DNA of 64,000 nucleotides, from contig CAMYAM010000004.1 in NCBI GenBank assembly GCA_947253875.1, forward strand, positions 1 to 64,000, in the 5' to 3' direction. The notes beneath the pieces are model-generated. The model saw only the letters and a program-made list of their open reading frames with translations, was not told the DNA's origin and made no database searches. The translations under genes were made by a program, and so were the position numbers. Shown here piece after piece: positions 17,971-26,999 of this stretch (its first letter is position 1; the number at the start of each line of letters is the position of its first letter). The stretch comes from an uncultured Fastidiosipila sp. GTDB lineage: Bacteria; Bacillota; Clostridia; Saccharofermentanales; Fastidiosipilaceae.

Positions 17971-18476
17971 TACTGATATCCTCCACGTAGTTTTTGACCA
18001 TAATTTCCAATATTGTTATTTGCTTGAGCGATAGCAACAGCCAGAGCATCTGCAGCATCATCTGGTTTAGGAACTTCTTTTAATTTAAGTAAAGTTCTGA
18101 CCATTTCTTGAACTTGAAATTTATTTGCTTGCCCATAGCCAGTGACAGCACTTTTCACCTGTGAAGGTTTAAATTCAAATATTTCAACATTGCTCTGAGC
18201 TGCAGCTAGAATAATAACACCCCTAGCTTCAGCGACGGCTATAGCAGTTGTGGTATTCTGAGCAAAGAAAAGTTCCTCTATAGCTATAACTTCCGGCTTA
18301 TATCTGTCGATTAATTGTTTCATTGCGGTATAAATAGCTATTAACCTTTGTTGAAAAGGCATCCTACTTGGTGTAGAAACCACTCCATAATCAATTGCTC
18401 TCATATCAAAACCATCAGCATCTATAATACCATAGCCAACAATAGCATATCCTGGATCAATACCTAAAATTCTCAA
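17970..18476 (-). CDS. ruvC: Holliday junction resolvase RuvC
   Basis: Protein of 168 aa, normal length. Catalytic acidic residues of the RNase H-like fold are visible: Asp7 in GIDPGYAIVGYG, Glu in IAIEELFFAQN, and the C-terminal pair in KPDDAADALAVA. RuvC cuts the junction that RuvAB migrates. The start is TTG, right after the stop of the Fur-family gene and served by GGAGAG inside that gene's end, so the regulator and ruvCAB appear to be one transcript. Confidence 0.97.
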   Translation of the reverse strand: MRILGIDPGYAIVGYGIIDADGFDMRAIDYGVVSTPSRMPFQQRLIAIYTAMKQLIDRYKPEVIAIEELFFAQNTTTAIAVAEARGVIILAAAQSNVEIFEFKPSQVKSAVTGYGQANKFQVQEMVRTLLKLKEVPKPDDAADALAVAIAQANNNIGNYGQKLRGGYQ

Positions 18477-18477
18477 A

Positions 18478-18960
18478 TTATCTCTCCATATTCACACAAT
18501 TGGAACATTTACCTCTAATAATTATGGATTGAGATTCAACTTCAACATTATCTGGTAAATCAAAAATTTTTGGATCACGTAATATTTCAGGAATTTCTAC
18601 ATCGAATATATTTTGACAATAGTTGCAAATAAAATGTGCATGTTCTTCTAAATAAAGGTCATAGCGTTTAACATTTTCATTGAAGCCAACTACTCGAATA
18701 AGACCCTTCTCCTCAAAAACATTTATTGTGTTGTAGACAGTAGCTCTAGCAACTTTATCATCTGTTTTTAACATAGCATAGTAAATTTCTTCTGCTGTAG
18801 GGTGAGACTCATCCAAATATAAAAATTCCAACACAGAAATACGCTGTTCAGTTACATTAATATGTTTTTCTTTTAATATATTAATAACAAAACATCTTAG
18901 TTCTTCCGGACTAAGTTTCATACTTTCATGCCTAATCTTCAAAATATGACTCTCCTCCAT
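18478..18960 (-). CDS. Fur/PerR family metal-dependent transcriptional regulator
   Basis: Protein of 160 aa. The N-terminal winged helix carries VTEQRISVLEFL...HPTAEEIYYAML and the recognition helix ARATVYNTINVFEEKGL. The C-terminal dimer domain has the HAHFICNYCQ metal site. The structural zinc cysteine pairs CNYC and CSNC mark a PerR/Fur type. The look is closest to PerR (peroxide sensor), but Fur or Zur cannot be excluded. An AT-rich inverted repeat with TATAAT (19003-19008) lies upstream and could be promoter and self-operator. It is placed head of the ruvCAB operon. Confidence 0.9.
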   Translation of the reverse strand: MEESHILKIRHESMKLSPEELRCFVINILKEKHINVTEQRISVLEFLYLDESHPTAEEIYYAMLKTDDKVARATVYNTINVFEEKGLIRVVGFNENVKRYDLYLEEHAHFICNYCQNIFDVEIPEILRDPKIFDLPDNVEVESQSIIIRGKCSNCVNMER

Positions 18961-19034
18961 ATTCGTGTAATCTCTATGAAAAATCCATATATAATTTAAT
19001 ATATTATAACATCTAATAGAAATAAAATTAAAAA

Positions 19035-19058
19035 GAAGAGTTCTAACTAGAACTCTTC
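19035..19058 (-). terminator. Terminator of the sortase-marR unit, overlapping the marR stop
   Basis: A 9-bp perfect stem GAAGAGTTC (19035-19043) / GAACTCTTC (19050-19058) with a 6-nt loop. On the minus strand it is followed by TTTTTAATTTT. The marR stop codon (19047-19049) lies in the loop of the structure. Confidence 0.85.
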
Positions 19059-19532
19059 CAACTTATCTTCAAGATTATTCAAATTGTTCTCCATCTTAAG
19101 TAGAGTTTTATGCAAAACTATTTTTTCCTCTTTGCTAACTCCATCAAGTAAAATTTCAGAAAATCTATTGTTACCCTCTTCTAGTTTTCCTTTGAGAAGA
19201 TTATATTTTTCTTTATTCAAAATTATACGTAATTTTCGTCTATCAAAACTATCTTTTCTGATTTCCAGATAGTTAGCAGCTTCTAATTGCTTAGCAATTC
19301 TCTTTATATTTTGATACGAACTTCCAAAAACATGAGCTAACTCATGTAAGGTCGGATGAGAATCATCAAATAATTCCAAGCAAGATAATAAAAACTGCTG
19401 ACGCATCGTTACATCTTCCAGATATTTATCTCCGGCAGCTTGAATTCTATTAGCTACAGTAAATAGCGATCCATATAGACTTACATCTTCCGGCATATTA
19501 TCAATTATTTCATCAACTTTTTCTTTTCTCAT
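19047..19532 (-). CDS. MarR-family winged-helix regulator
   Basis: Protein of 161 aa. It has the MarR layout: an N-terminal dimer helix, a winged helix in the middle (PTLHELAHVFGSSYQNIKRIAKQLEAANYLEIRKDSFDRRKLRI, with the DxR wing turn) and a long C-terminal helix. There is no conserved cysteine, so a thiol-based redox switch is unlikely. It lies 42 bases downstream of the sortase with TTGGAG before the ATG, and probably shares its transcript. The ligand and targets are unknown. Confidence 0.88.
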   Translation of the reverse strand: MRKEKVDEIIDNMPEDVSLYGSLFTVANRIQAAGDKYLEDVTMRQQFLLSCLELFDDSHPTLHELAHVFGSSYQNIKRIAKQLEAANYLEIRKDSFDRRKLRIILNKEKYNLLKGKLEEGNNRFSEILLDGVSKEEKIVLHKTLLKMENNLNNLEDKLEEF

Positions 19533-19574
19533 AAGTTCTCCAAGTAAGTGAAAATGAATATGTTTGCTGTTAAT

Positions 19575-20438
19575 TTATTTAACATTTTTCACGTTAACCA
19601 AGTCAGCAAATACCAAAAGTCTTTGGCTCCATGAAGGTGCATTATGGCAAGTTATCAGTAATAGTTGTGAAGGTACTTCAGAATTTGTAAGATAATTAAT
19701 TAGTTGTTCTTGTGGGATAACTTCAACATTGGAGACTTTGTATTCATAAATTTTATCTTGTCTAACAATCCTAACTTTATCACCTACATTAACATTCTTC
19801 AATTTAGAGAAAAATCTATCATTTGTATAAGCTGAGTGTCCTAAAATAGTCGCTCTACCAGGGCTGCCAATTTCAGCAGAATCTTCATACCAACCAGCAC
19901 CATATCTTAAAGGAACATATCCTGCGCCCTTAAGCAAAGGTAAGTTAACATTAATACTATCAATTTGTATCATGCCTAATGGTTCAAGGTAGTAATAAGG
20001 AGCAGTGGTTGCATGTGGATCTTCTTCTTGACCAAAGTCTTCCAGTGCTTCACCTTCAATTCTGTTAGCATTGGCATCAACCCAAATACCATTTCCATCA
20101 ATTAAAGTACCATTAATATGATTTGGCGTATTGTTTGATTTCTTATCATTCTGTTTTTTTGTTTTAATAAGTTGAGTTAGATCATCCATAACTCTATCTT
20201 GTTTGTAAGCTACATAAAATGGTCTAATAATTAAAAATAGACCTATAGCAATTAATGCAACAATAACAAAATCTAAAAGTCTTGAAACCCATGTCTTTTT
20301 AGCTTTAGTTTTAGATTTTGAGCGTTTTTTCTTACTCTTTTTTTCTAAAGATTTTTCATTTGGTAAAGCATCGCTAATGCTTTTTGCATCAATATTGTCT
20401 CTATTTAAATAAACGTTATCAACCTTGTTGCTTTTCAT
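19575..20438 (-). CDS. Sortase (cysteine transpeptidase), class uncertain
   Basis: Protein of 287 aa. A basic Lys/Ser-rich cytoplasmic tail (residues 30-50), one membrane helix (53-75), a polar linker (80-150) and a sortase domain (about 155-285) are visible. Catalytic residues are His201 (TILGHSAY), Cys264 (LLITCHN) and Arg273 (SQRLLVFADL). Sortases join LPXTG-type proteins to the cell wall or to pilins. No protein with an LPXTG-like sorting signal and no pilin cluster is in the window, so this may be a housekeeping enzyme with scattered substrates. The short TC-to-Arg spacing is like class D/E enzymes. It is co-oriented with a MarR regulator. Confidence 0.92.
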   Translation of the reverse strand: MKSNKVDNVYLNRDNIDAKSISDALPNEKSLEKKSKKKRSKSKTKAKKTWVSRLLDFVIVALIAIGLFLIIRPFYVAYKQDRVMDDLTQLIKTKKQNDKKSNNTPNHINGTLIDGNGIWVDANANRIEGEALEDFGQEEDPHATTAPYYYLEPLGMIQIDSINVNLPLLKGAGYVPLRYGAGWYEDSAEIGSPGRATILGHSAYTNDRFFSKLKNVNVGDKVRIVRQDKIYEYKVSNVEVIPQEQLINYLTNSEVPSQLLLITCHNAPSWSQRLLVFADLVNVKNVK

Positions 20439-20456
20439 CTAACTCTCCTCTGCCAT
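20439..20456 (-). other. Possible 5-codon upstream reading frame before the sortase gene
   Basis: On the minus strand, ATG GCA GAG GAG AGT TAG encodes M-A-E-E-S. It has its own GGAGAGTTA ahead of it and stops directly against the sortase ATG (TAGATG). The sortase ribosome site GGAGAGTTAG is inside it. It could be a short leader peptide coupling translation, or a chance duplication of the ribosome site. Confidence 0.3.
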
Positions 20457-20523
20457 TAACTCTCCAAGCATAAGTATTAAAAACTAAAAAATATACTGGG
20501 AGAAATTATCTTTAATATAAATA

Positions 20524-20550
20524 AAGGCTAACTCATTATAAGCTAGCCTT
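20524..20550 (-). terminator. Terminator after glgP
   Basis: AAGGCTA (20524-20530) and the facing TAGCCTT (20544-20550) pair, and the stem extends inward with one G-U pair. On the minus strand the hairpin is followed by TATTTAT. It lies about 45 bases past the glgP stop. Confidence 0.7.
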
Positions 20551-20595
20551 CAGAACAAATTAAATATAATACTTAAATATTACGTAATTTATTTG

Positions 20596-22971
20596 TTAAA
20601 TTTTTGTTTCTTCAATCTTCCAGATATCTTCAACATATTCACGTATTGTTCTATCTGAACTAAATATACCGGACTTACTAATATTAATCCATGCTTTTCT
20701 GGCCCATGTCTCTTTATCATTGAACTCTACTGCTGCTCTATCCTTTGCTTCTCTATATGATGCGAAGTCACCTAGAACATAGTATTGATCTGCTTGATCC
20801 CAATCACCTTCCATTAAGCTCTTGTATAGATCTGCAAACAATCCTTGATTATCATCAGAGAATGTACCATCAATTAATGTATCAACAACTCTCTTAAGGC
20901 CTGGTGTTTCTTCATATGGAACTTGTGGATTATAGTTTGGTAAAATTTCAACAATTTCTTCTTCTTTTGCACCGAAGAGGAACATATTCTCATCACCAAC
21001 TTGACCATTAATTTCAACGTTAGCTCCATCAAGTGTACCTATAGTTAAAGCACCATTCATCATGAACTTCATGTTACCTGTACCAGAAGCTTCTTTACCT
21101 GCCATTGAGATCTGTTCTGAAAGATCTGCTGCTGGGAATAATACTTCAGCTTTTGATACATTATAGTTTTCTACAAATACTACTTTGATAATGTCATTTA
21201 CATCGTTATCGTTATTAATTAACTCTGCAATTTCATTAATGAATTTAATAATTGTCTTTGCTCTTACATATCCAGAAGCTGCCTTTGCACCAAAGAAGAA
21301 TACTCTTGGTGTCCAATCTTCTTGTGGATTTTCTTTAATTCTGTAGTAAAGGTCTAAGATATAGAATGCATCTAATAATTGACGTTTATATTCGTGCAAA
21401 CGTTTAATCATAATATCAAATTGTGCATCAACATCAACTTTAATACCCATGCTTGATTCAACCATGTCAGCAAGTTGTTGTTTTTTAATATTCTTAACTT
21501 CTAAGAAACTCTTCAATACTTTCTTATCATCTGCATATGGCAACAATTCTTCTAACTTATCAGCATGTTTTACCCAATCTTCATTACCTAAAAGTTTAGT
21601 AATTAATTTAGATAATTCAGGGTTTGTATTTCTTAGCCATCTACGAGGTGTAACACCATTAGTTTTGTTATTAATTTTACCTGGATAAATATCTTCCCAA
21701 TCGTGTAATGTATCTTTTTTCAAGATATCTGTATGCAACTGAGCAACACCGTTGATTGAATAACTTACGTAGCAAGCCAACCAAGCCATGTGTACTTGTC
21801 CATCATGAATCATTGACATGTACTCAATTTTACCTGGATGAGCGTCAACTTCAGCCAATTCAGCTCTAAATTTATCATCAATCATCTCAATAACGCTATA
21901 TACACTAGGAATTAATTCTTTAACGATATTGATATCCCATTTTTCTAGTGCCTCTGCAAGAACTGTATGGTTTGTGTATGCGAAAGTTTCTTTAGCAATT
22001 TTTAAAGCTTCATCAAACTCAATTCCTTCTTCCATAAATAAACGAATTAATTCAGGAATTGCTATAACAGGGTGAGTATCATTCAATTGCAATGAATTAA
22101 ATTCTGCAAATGTACGAAGATCACCGTGATTTTCTTTGTGGCGTCTAATAATATCTTTAACAGAAGCTGAAGCGAAGAAATATTGTTGTTTCAATCTCAA
22201 TACTTTACCTTCATGAGTCGTATCATTTGGATATAGAACTCTCCAGATATCTTCAGCTTGATTTTTCTCTTCTAAAGCTTCCTCAAAGTTACCTGCATTA
22301 AAGTCGTGTATATCAAATGGTGTTAATGGTTCAGCTTTCCATAAACGTAATGTGTTTACGTTATCTGTATGATAACCAGTAATTGGTAAATCGTATGGAA
22401 CTGCATATACATCACCTGTTGCAAGCTCTATTCTTTGCTTTTCATCTCTGTGAGGTATTACAGGTGCGAAATCATCTTCCATCCAAACATCTGGTGTTTC
22501 AACTTGATAACCATTATCAAATACTTGTTTAAATAGACCGTGACGGTATAAAATACCATATCCTGTTACAGGCATATCTAAAGTAGCTGATGAATCCATG
22601 AAACATGCAGCAAGTCTACCTAAACCACCATTTCCTAATGCAGCATCATTTTCTTCTTCTAAAATAGATGTTAAATCAAATCCTAAATCTTTTAAGGCGT
22701 CTTTTGCTTCATCATAAATGTCTAAGTTGACTAGGTTATTCAATGTTGAACGTCCTACTAAAAACTCAGCACTTAGATAATGCTCTTGTCTTGTTTTATC
22801 ATATGCTTTTTTTGTTTCTGCCCAATTATCAGCAACGTGCTCAATAATTGCTCGTGAGAGTGCAGCCCAAACTTCTGCCTCTGTAGCCTGACTTACATCT
22901 TGTCCACTGTTAGCCTTAATGTGACTGCTTATGGACTGTTTAAAGAAATCCTTTAACTTCTTTTTACTCAT
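20596..22971 (-). CDS. glgP: Glycogen/maltodextrin phosphorylase
   Basis: Protein of 791 aa, typical for bacterial phosphorylases. It uses phosphate to release glucose-1-phosphate from alpha-1,4-glucan ends. Family signatures seen: LGNGGLGRLAACFMDS near residue 110, and the PLP site EASGTGNMKFMMNGALTIGTLDGA with the Schiff-base lysine (about residue 640). No other glycogen gene (glgA, B, C, D or malQ) is next to it, so it is a single-gene unit. The ribosome site is AAGGAGAC. A promoter, a palindrome and a leader hairpin upstream suggest regulation. Confidence 0.96.
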   Translation of the reverse strand: MSKKKLKDFFKQSISSHIKANSGQDVSQATEAEVWAALSRAIIEHVADNWAETKKAYDKTRQEHYLSAEFLVGRSTLNNLVNLDIYDEAKDALKDLGFDLTSILEEENDAALGNGGLGRLAACFMDSSATLDMPVTGYGILYRHGLFKQVFDNGYQVETPDVWMEDDFAPVIPHRDEKQRIELATGDVYAVPYDLPITGYHTDNVNTLRLWKAEPLTPFDIHDFNAGNFEEALEEKNQAEDIWRVLYPNDTTHEGKVLRLKQQYFFASASVKDIIRRHKENHGDLRTFAEFNSLQLNDTHPVIAIPELIRLFMEEGIEFDEALKIAKETFAYTNHTVLAEALEKWDINIVKELIPSVYSVIEMIDDKFRAELAEVDAHPGKIEYMSMIHDGQVHMAWLACYVSYSINGVAQLHTDILKKDTLHDWEDIYPGKINNKTNGVTPRRWLRNTNPELSKLITKLLGNEDWVKHADKLEELLPYADDKKVLKSFLEVKNIKKQQLADMVESSMGIKVDVDAQFDIMIKRLHEYKRQLLDAFYILDLYYRIKENPQEDWTPRVFFFGAKAASGYVRAKTIIKFINEIAELINNDNDVNDIIKVVFVENYNVSKAEVLFPAADLSEQISMAGKEASGTGNMKFMMNGALTIGTLDGANVEINGQVGDENMFLFGAKEEEIVEILPNYNPQVPYEETPGLKRVVDTLIDGTFSDDNQGLFADLYKSLMEGDWDQADQYYVLGDFASYREAKDRAAVEFNDKETWARKAWINISKSGIFSSDRTIREYVEDIWKIEETKI

Positions 22972-23010
22972 AAAAGTCTCCTTTTCTTTTTTCTCTTCTC
23001 CAAAAATAAA

Positions 23011-23038
23011 GGAACATAATTAGTTAAAATTACATTCC
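23011..23038 (-). terminator. Hairpin with T-rich tail in the glgP leader (terminator or attenuator)
   Basis: On the minus strand GGAATGTAATT pairs with AATTATGTTCC (two G-U pairs, loop 6 nt) and is followed by TTTATTTTTGG. It lies between the putative glgP promoter and the glgP ribosome site, about 40 bases before the ATG. It could be an attenuator of glgP, or a terminator for the S1 gene upstream. Confidence 0.55.
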
Positions 23039-23066
23039 CTTATATTTTAGCTATAAAATTACCATA

Positions 23067-23099
23067 ATTATAAAATATTTCGTAAACAATTCGGTTTAC
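23067..23099 (-). promoter_or_regulatory. glgP promoter -10 with an overlapping palindromic operator candidate
   Basis: On the minus strand TATAAT (23067-23072) lies about 100 bases before glgP. The -35 position falls in a perfect inverted repeat GTAAAC-N6-GTTTAC (23082-23099). The half-sites resemble those bound by LacI-family regulators of sugar genes, but the spacer is wider than in the classic catabolite-control (cre) site. The -35 itself is poor, as expected for a regulated promoter. Confidence 0.5.
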
Positions 23100-23175
23100 C
23101 CCAACTGTTTTTGTTTTTACTGATTACATATCTTTTGAAATAGCTGTTCAGTCAAAACATATAAATTATAAACTA

Positions 23176-24774
23176 TTACTCAGCATCTTCTGAAGTTTCT
23201 GCTTCTTCAGAATTTTCAACCTCTTCAGCTTCTATTACTTCTTCTACAACTGTCTCTGGCTCTGCTACCTCTACTGTTTCTTCAACTACTTCAGTAGCTT
23301 CACTTTCTTGTGCTTGTTCAGCTAAAGCTGCTTGGAAAGCAATTTCCATATCTGAAGGAGCATCTGCCTTCGCGGAATTATCAACATAAGAACTAGCAGG
23401 TCTATTGGCTTCACGCTTAGCTTTTTCAGCATCACGTTTAGCTTGACGTTCTGCAGCTGCACCACGCAACTCATTTAGTGGTTCTACTGCTTTGATACTA
23501 ATGCTTACTCTTCTCTTTTCGCTAGAAGCTTCTAATACTTGAGCCTCAACTTCTTGACCTACAACTAAAACATCTTTAGGTGATTCTAAGTGTCTGTCTG
23601 AAATTTCTGAGATATGGCAAAGTGCATCTACGCCTTCTCCAATCTCTACGAAGGCACCAAAGTTTACAATTCTTACAACTTTACCAGAAACGGTTGTACC
23701 TTCTGGGTATTTTTCTTCTACATTGTAGTATGGATCATCTTCAAGTTTTCTATATCCTAAAGAAATCTTGTTTTGCTCTTGGTCAAAGTCTTTAACATAT
23801 ACTTGTACTACATCACCAACATTAACAACTTCTGACGGATGCTTAATGTGACCCCAGCTCAATTCACTAATATGAATTAAACCATCTACACCACCTAGAT
23901 CAACGAAAACACCAAACTTTGTAATGTTTCTAACTACACCTTCATAAATATCGCCAACAGCAATACTTGACCATAGTTCTTCTGCACGCTCTTTACGTAC
24001 TTCTGTAATTAATGTTCTTCTTGAACCAGATACACGTAAACGTCTTCTAGCATCAAATTGAGTAATTAATACTTCTAAATCTTGACCAACATACTCAGCC
24101 AACTCTTCATCTGAAATTGTACGGTTGTCTATTTGTGTTCTGTGTAAATATACATCTATACTTCCGTATGTACCAATGAGTCCATCTTTAACTTGTCTAT
24201 CAATATGAATAGTGACAGGCTCATGATTTTCGAAAGCTTTTTCTAGCTCTTCTTTATGTTTTACAAAGTCTACTCTTGACTTACTTAATTGAATATCCTT
24301 GCCTGCATCGGTAAAACGAATATTCTTAACAAAAACCTCTACTGGATTTTTCTCAGCGATTGCCTTGTCAAGGTCGAAATTTGGATCTCTATCGAATTCG
24401 CTTCGACTAATTTTACCTTCTGACTTATCACGAATATCTACATAGACAAATTCATCATCGTAACGTACAATAACACCTTTAATTACAGCACCTTTACGTA
24501 ATTGTGGAATATTGTCAATATAATCCATGAAATTTACGTCTTCAGACTTCTTGTTTTGATTAACTTCTGAAGCCTCTGTTTCTTTTTCACTAGCAACTTC
24601 AGCTGACTCTTCAGTTGAAGTTTCAGACGTTTTAGCTTCTTGCTCTTCTTGAGCAGGCTTGACTTCCTTTTCAACACTTGTTGTCTCAGCTGAGGTTACA
24701 TCATTAGTTGCAGCCTCCAACTCATTTTCGACTGCTTGATTCTCTTGCAAAGCATCTTTATTTTCTTCGCTCAT
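23176..24774 (-). CDS. S1-domain RNA-binding protein (ribosomal protein S1 homologue)
   Basis: Protein of 532 aa. An 80-residue acidic Glu/Thr/Ser-rich N-terminal tail is followed by S1 repeats. Three are clear: about residues 88-155 (GAVIKGVIVRYDDEFVYVDI), 272-342 (GDIYEGVVRNITKFGVFVDL) and 358-430 (GTTVSGKVVRIVNFGAFVEI); a weaker one lies at 170-245. The C-terminal 60 residues are again strongly acidic. The Firmicute S1 homologue binds mRNA and helps translation or stability. In many Clostridia it sits with cmk, plsC and ispH; here ispH is absent. The start ATG has GGAGG at 9-base spacing. Confidence 0.88.
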   Translation of the reverse strand: MSEENKDALQENQAVENELEAATNDVTSAETTSVEKEVKPAQEEQEAKTSETSTEESAEVASEKETEASEVNQNKKSEDVNFMDYIDNIPQLRKGAVIKGVIVRYDDEFVYVDIRDKSEGKISRSEFDRDPNFDLDKAIAEKNPVEVFVKNIRFTDAGKDIQLSKSRVDFVKHKEELEKAFENHEPVTIHIDRQVKDGLIGTYGSIDVYLHRTQIDNRTISDEELAEYVGQDLEVLITQFDARRRLRVSGSRRTLITEVRKERAEELWSSIAVGDIYEGVVRNITKFGVFVDLGGVDGLIHISELSWGHIKHPSEVVNVGDVVQVYVKDFDQEQNKISLGYRKLEDDPYYNVEEKYPEGTTVSGKVVRIVNFGAFVEIGEGVDALCHISEISDRHLESPKDVLVVGQEVEAQVLEASSEKRRVSISIKAVEPLNELRGAAAERQAKRDAEKAKREANRPASSYVDNSAKADAPSDMEIAFQAALAEQAQESEATEVVEETVEVAEPETVVEEVIEAEEVENSEEAETSEDAE

Positions 24775-24933
24775 TACGCATAACCTCCAAAATGTATAGT
24801 TCTACAGTATTTTACCATTATTCGTGAACTTTGCAATTTATATGTATAAATTAATTAAAAATCGTCAATTTACCTATAAATACAAGTTTACATTCAGATG
24901 AAGAAATAACAATTTTATATAAAATTAAGTTAA

Positions 24934-25668
24934 TTAATTGTCATTTGACAAGATACCTTCAGTTAACTTATCTTTTTTCTTCAAAGGATATTCTTTATCC
25001 ATTAGTGCATAAACTTTTTCCATTAGAATAATGGATTCTGCCATCATTTCAGCTTCACTAAGTCTTTTTTTATCTGACTTAACGTAATATGGTTCACCGA
25101 AAATAATACGACTTTTTTTAAATAGTTTATATTCACTATCAATTGCAATTGGAACAATTGGTGAATTAGTTCTCAGAGCAAATGAAATTGCACCCGTTTT
25201 CGGTGCTACTCTTGCTTCTTTTTCTGCAGTTTTACATCTTGTTCCTTGAGGAAAAATTGCGAGCACATGATTCTGTTTCAAAACGTTAAATATTGCTTTA
25301 ACACTATATGCTTCAACCTCTGTTGTATTGACAGGAATTACTCCAAAATTTAATAACAAATTTCCAAATAATGGATAACGCATCAAAGATTCCTTCGCTA
25401 CAAAATATCCCCACCGCTTTCTCTCATTAATTGCAAACATTAGAAATGGTGCATCTAAATTACTACCATGATTGCCTGCAACTATTGCAGCTCCTTCATC
25501 AGGTAAATTGTCTAAGTTTTCAAATTCCATTGGATAGAAAATATTAATAAACAATCGAACAGTTCCCAAAACAAACTTTCTCAGAAAACTAAACATTTTT
25601 TTCTCATCTTCTGGTAAAGGTTTTTCCATGTTTTTAGAAATTCTTTTTCTGGTTCTATCACTTAACAT
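24934..25668 (-). CDS. plsC: 1-acyl-sn-glycerol-3-phosphate acyltransferase
   Basis: Protein of 244 aa. The acyltransferase motif I HX4D is GNHGSNLDAPFL, and motif III is FPQGTRCK (residues about 139-147). It adds the second acyl chain to make phosphatidic acid at the inner face of the membrane; a short hydrophobic stretch precedes motif I. The ATG starts immediately after the cmk stop codon, with its ribosome site inside cmk, so the two are coupled. The C-terminal tail is Lys-rich. Confidence 0.93.
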   Translation of the reverse strand: MLSDRTRKRISKNMEKPLPEDEKKMFSFLRKFVLGTVRLFINIFYPMEFENLDNLPDEGAAIVAGNHGSNLDAPFLMFAINERKRWGYFVAKESLMRYPLFGNLLLNFGVIPVNTTEVEAYSVKAIFNVLKQNHVLAIFPQGTRCKTAEKEARVAPKTGAISFALRTNSPIVPIAIDSEYKLFKKSRIIFGEPYYVKSDKKRLSEAEMMAESIILMEKVYALMDKEYPLKKKDKLTEGILSNDN

Positions 25669-26346
25669 TTAATGCTCCCATTTTCTATTCATATAATCAA
25701 TAATGATATCTGCGCATTCAGAAATACTTAATCCAGTTGTATCAAAAATAAAAGCATCATCAGCAGCCTTTAGAGGTGCGAATTCTCTGTTGGTATCTTG
25801 CTCATCTCTATAAATTTGATCTTGAAGAACCTCATCAAAGTCTACTTCAACACCTTTCGCAATTAACTCTTTATACCTTCTCTCAGCTCTTAGTTTCTGA
25901 TCTGCTGTCATAAAAACTTTAAAATCCGCATCAGGAAGAACATAAGTTCCAATATCTCTACCATCAATAACCATACTAATCTTCTTTGATAGATCCCTTT
26001 GAATCTCAACTAACTTCAATCTTACTTCTGGTACTGCACTTACATCTGATGCCCATAAAGAAACTTCTGGAGTTCTTATGAGATGATTAACACATTCACC
26101 ATTAAGCATAGTTTTTTGTTCACCATCTTGGAATTCTACAGTAATGTCACTGTCATTAACAACTCTAATAATTTCCTTTGTATCGCCTTTTTTTATTCCA
26201 GCTTGAAGACAAGCTAAAGCACTTGCTCTATACATAGCACCTGTATCAAGATGCAAAATATTTAATTTATTTGCTAAATCTCTTGAAATTGTGGTCTTGC
26301 CAGCACCCGCAGGTCCATCAATTGCTATTGTAAAAATATCTTTCAT
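25669..26346 (-). CDS. cmk: Cytidylate kinase
   Basis: Protein of 225 aa, normal length. The P-loop GPAGAGKTTISRDLA is at residues 8-22, GAMYRA marks the CMP-binding region, and IDGRDIGTYVLPDADFKVFMTA is the conserved Cmk segment. It phosphorylates CMP and dCMP with ATP. It lies between scpB and plsC in a tightly packed operon. Confidence 0.96.
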   Translation of the reverse strand: MKDIFTIAIDGPAGAGKTTISRDLANKLNILHLDTGAMYRASALACLQAGIKKGDTKEIIRVVNDSDITVEFQDGEQKTMLNGECVNHLIRTPEVSLWASDVSAVPEVRLKLVEIQRDLSKKISMVIDGRDIGTYVLPDADFKVFMTADQKLRAERRYKELIAKGVEVDFDEVLQDQIYRDEQDTNREFAPLKAADDAFIFDTTGLSISECADIIIDYMNRKWEH

Positions 26347-26360
26347 AACTACACCTCTCT

Positions 26361-26999
26361 TTAATATACTGTTCCTAAATCTTCTCCAGAATCAACTGGT
26401 TCTTTCTCACTTAAATTACTTTCTTGATGATATGAAGTTTCAAAATCCCTAATAGTTTCATACATCAACATATCCATAGGCTCAAGTTGATTTAAGTTTT
26501 CAATACCATAAAGTTGTAAAAACAATTCTGTCACTCCAAACAATGCAGGTCGTCCAGGAGCATCTAAAGTACCTGTCATTTCGACTAGACCTTTTTCAAT
26601 CAATCTATTCAAAGCACTATCGGAATTAACTCCTCTAACTTCTTCTATATCTGCTCTAGTAACGGGCTCATTATAAGCAACTACTGCTAAAGTTTCATAA
26701 TTAGCTTGAGTTAGTTTGGTCCTTTTTATCTCACTATTAAAAAATCCAGCAAGCTCATCTTTTACTTCTGTTTTGCTTGCAAAAGCAACTGCTGATCCAA
26801 TTATACGCAGTTCAAAACCATGCTTTTGATCTTCGTACTTAATTTTTAATTGTTTTAATAAATCATCTATGTCATTACTAGTTAAGTCAAAGTAAGCTTC
26901 TAAATCAGATTTTTCAACTGGCTTTCCAGAAGCAAAAATTATTGCCTCAAGAATAGCTAATACACTTAATTGTTGCTTATTCTTTTCGATTTCTGTCAT
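26361..26999 (-). CDS. scpB: Segregation and condensation protein B
   Basis: Protein of 212 aa made of two winged-helix domains. Signatures seen: LEAIIFASGKPV at residue 17 and the NYETLAVVAYNEPVTRADIEEVRGV block in the second domain, followed by GRPALFGVTELFLQLYGI. ScpB pairs with ScpA and Smc in the condensin complex that compacts and separates chromosomes. The ATG overlaps the scpA stop by one base (TAATG). The C-terminal 30 residues are acidic and variable. Confidence 0.95.
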   Translation of the reverse strand: MTEIEKNKQQLSVLAILEAIIFASGKPVEKSDLEAYFDLTSNDIDDLLKQLKIKYEDQKHGFELRIIGSAVAFASKTEVKDELAGFFNSEIKRTKLTQANYETLAVVAYNEPVTRADIEEVRGVNSDSALNRLIEKGLVEMTGTLDAPGRPALFGVTELFLQLYGIENLNQLEPMDMLMYETIRDFETSYHQESNLSEKEPVDSGEDLGTVY

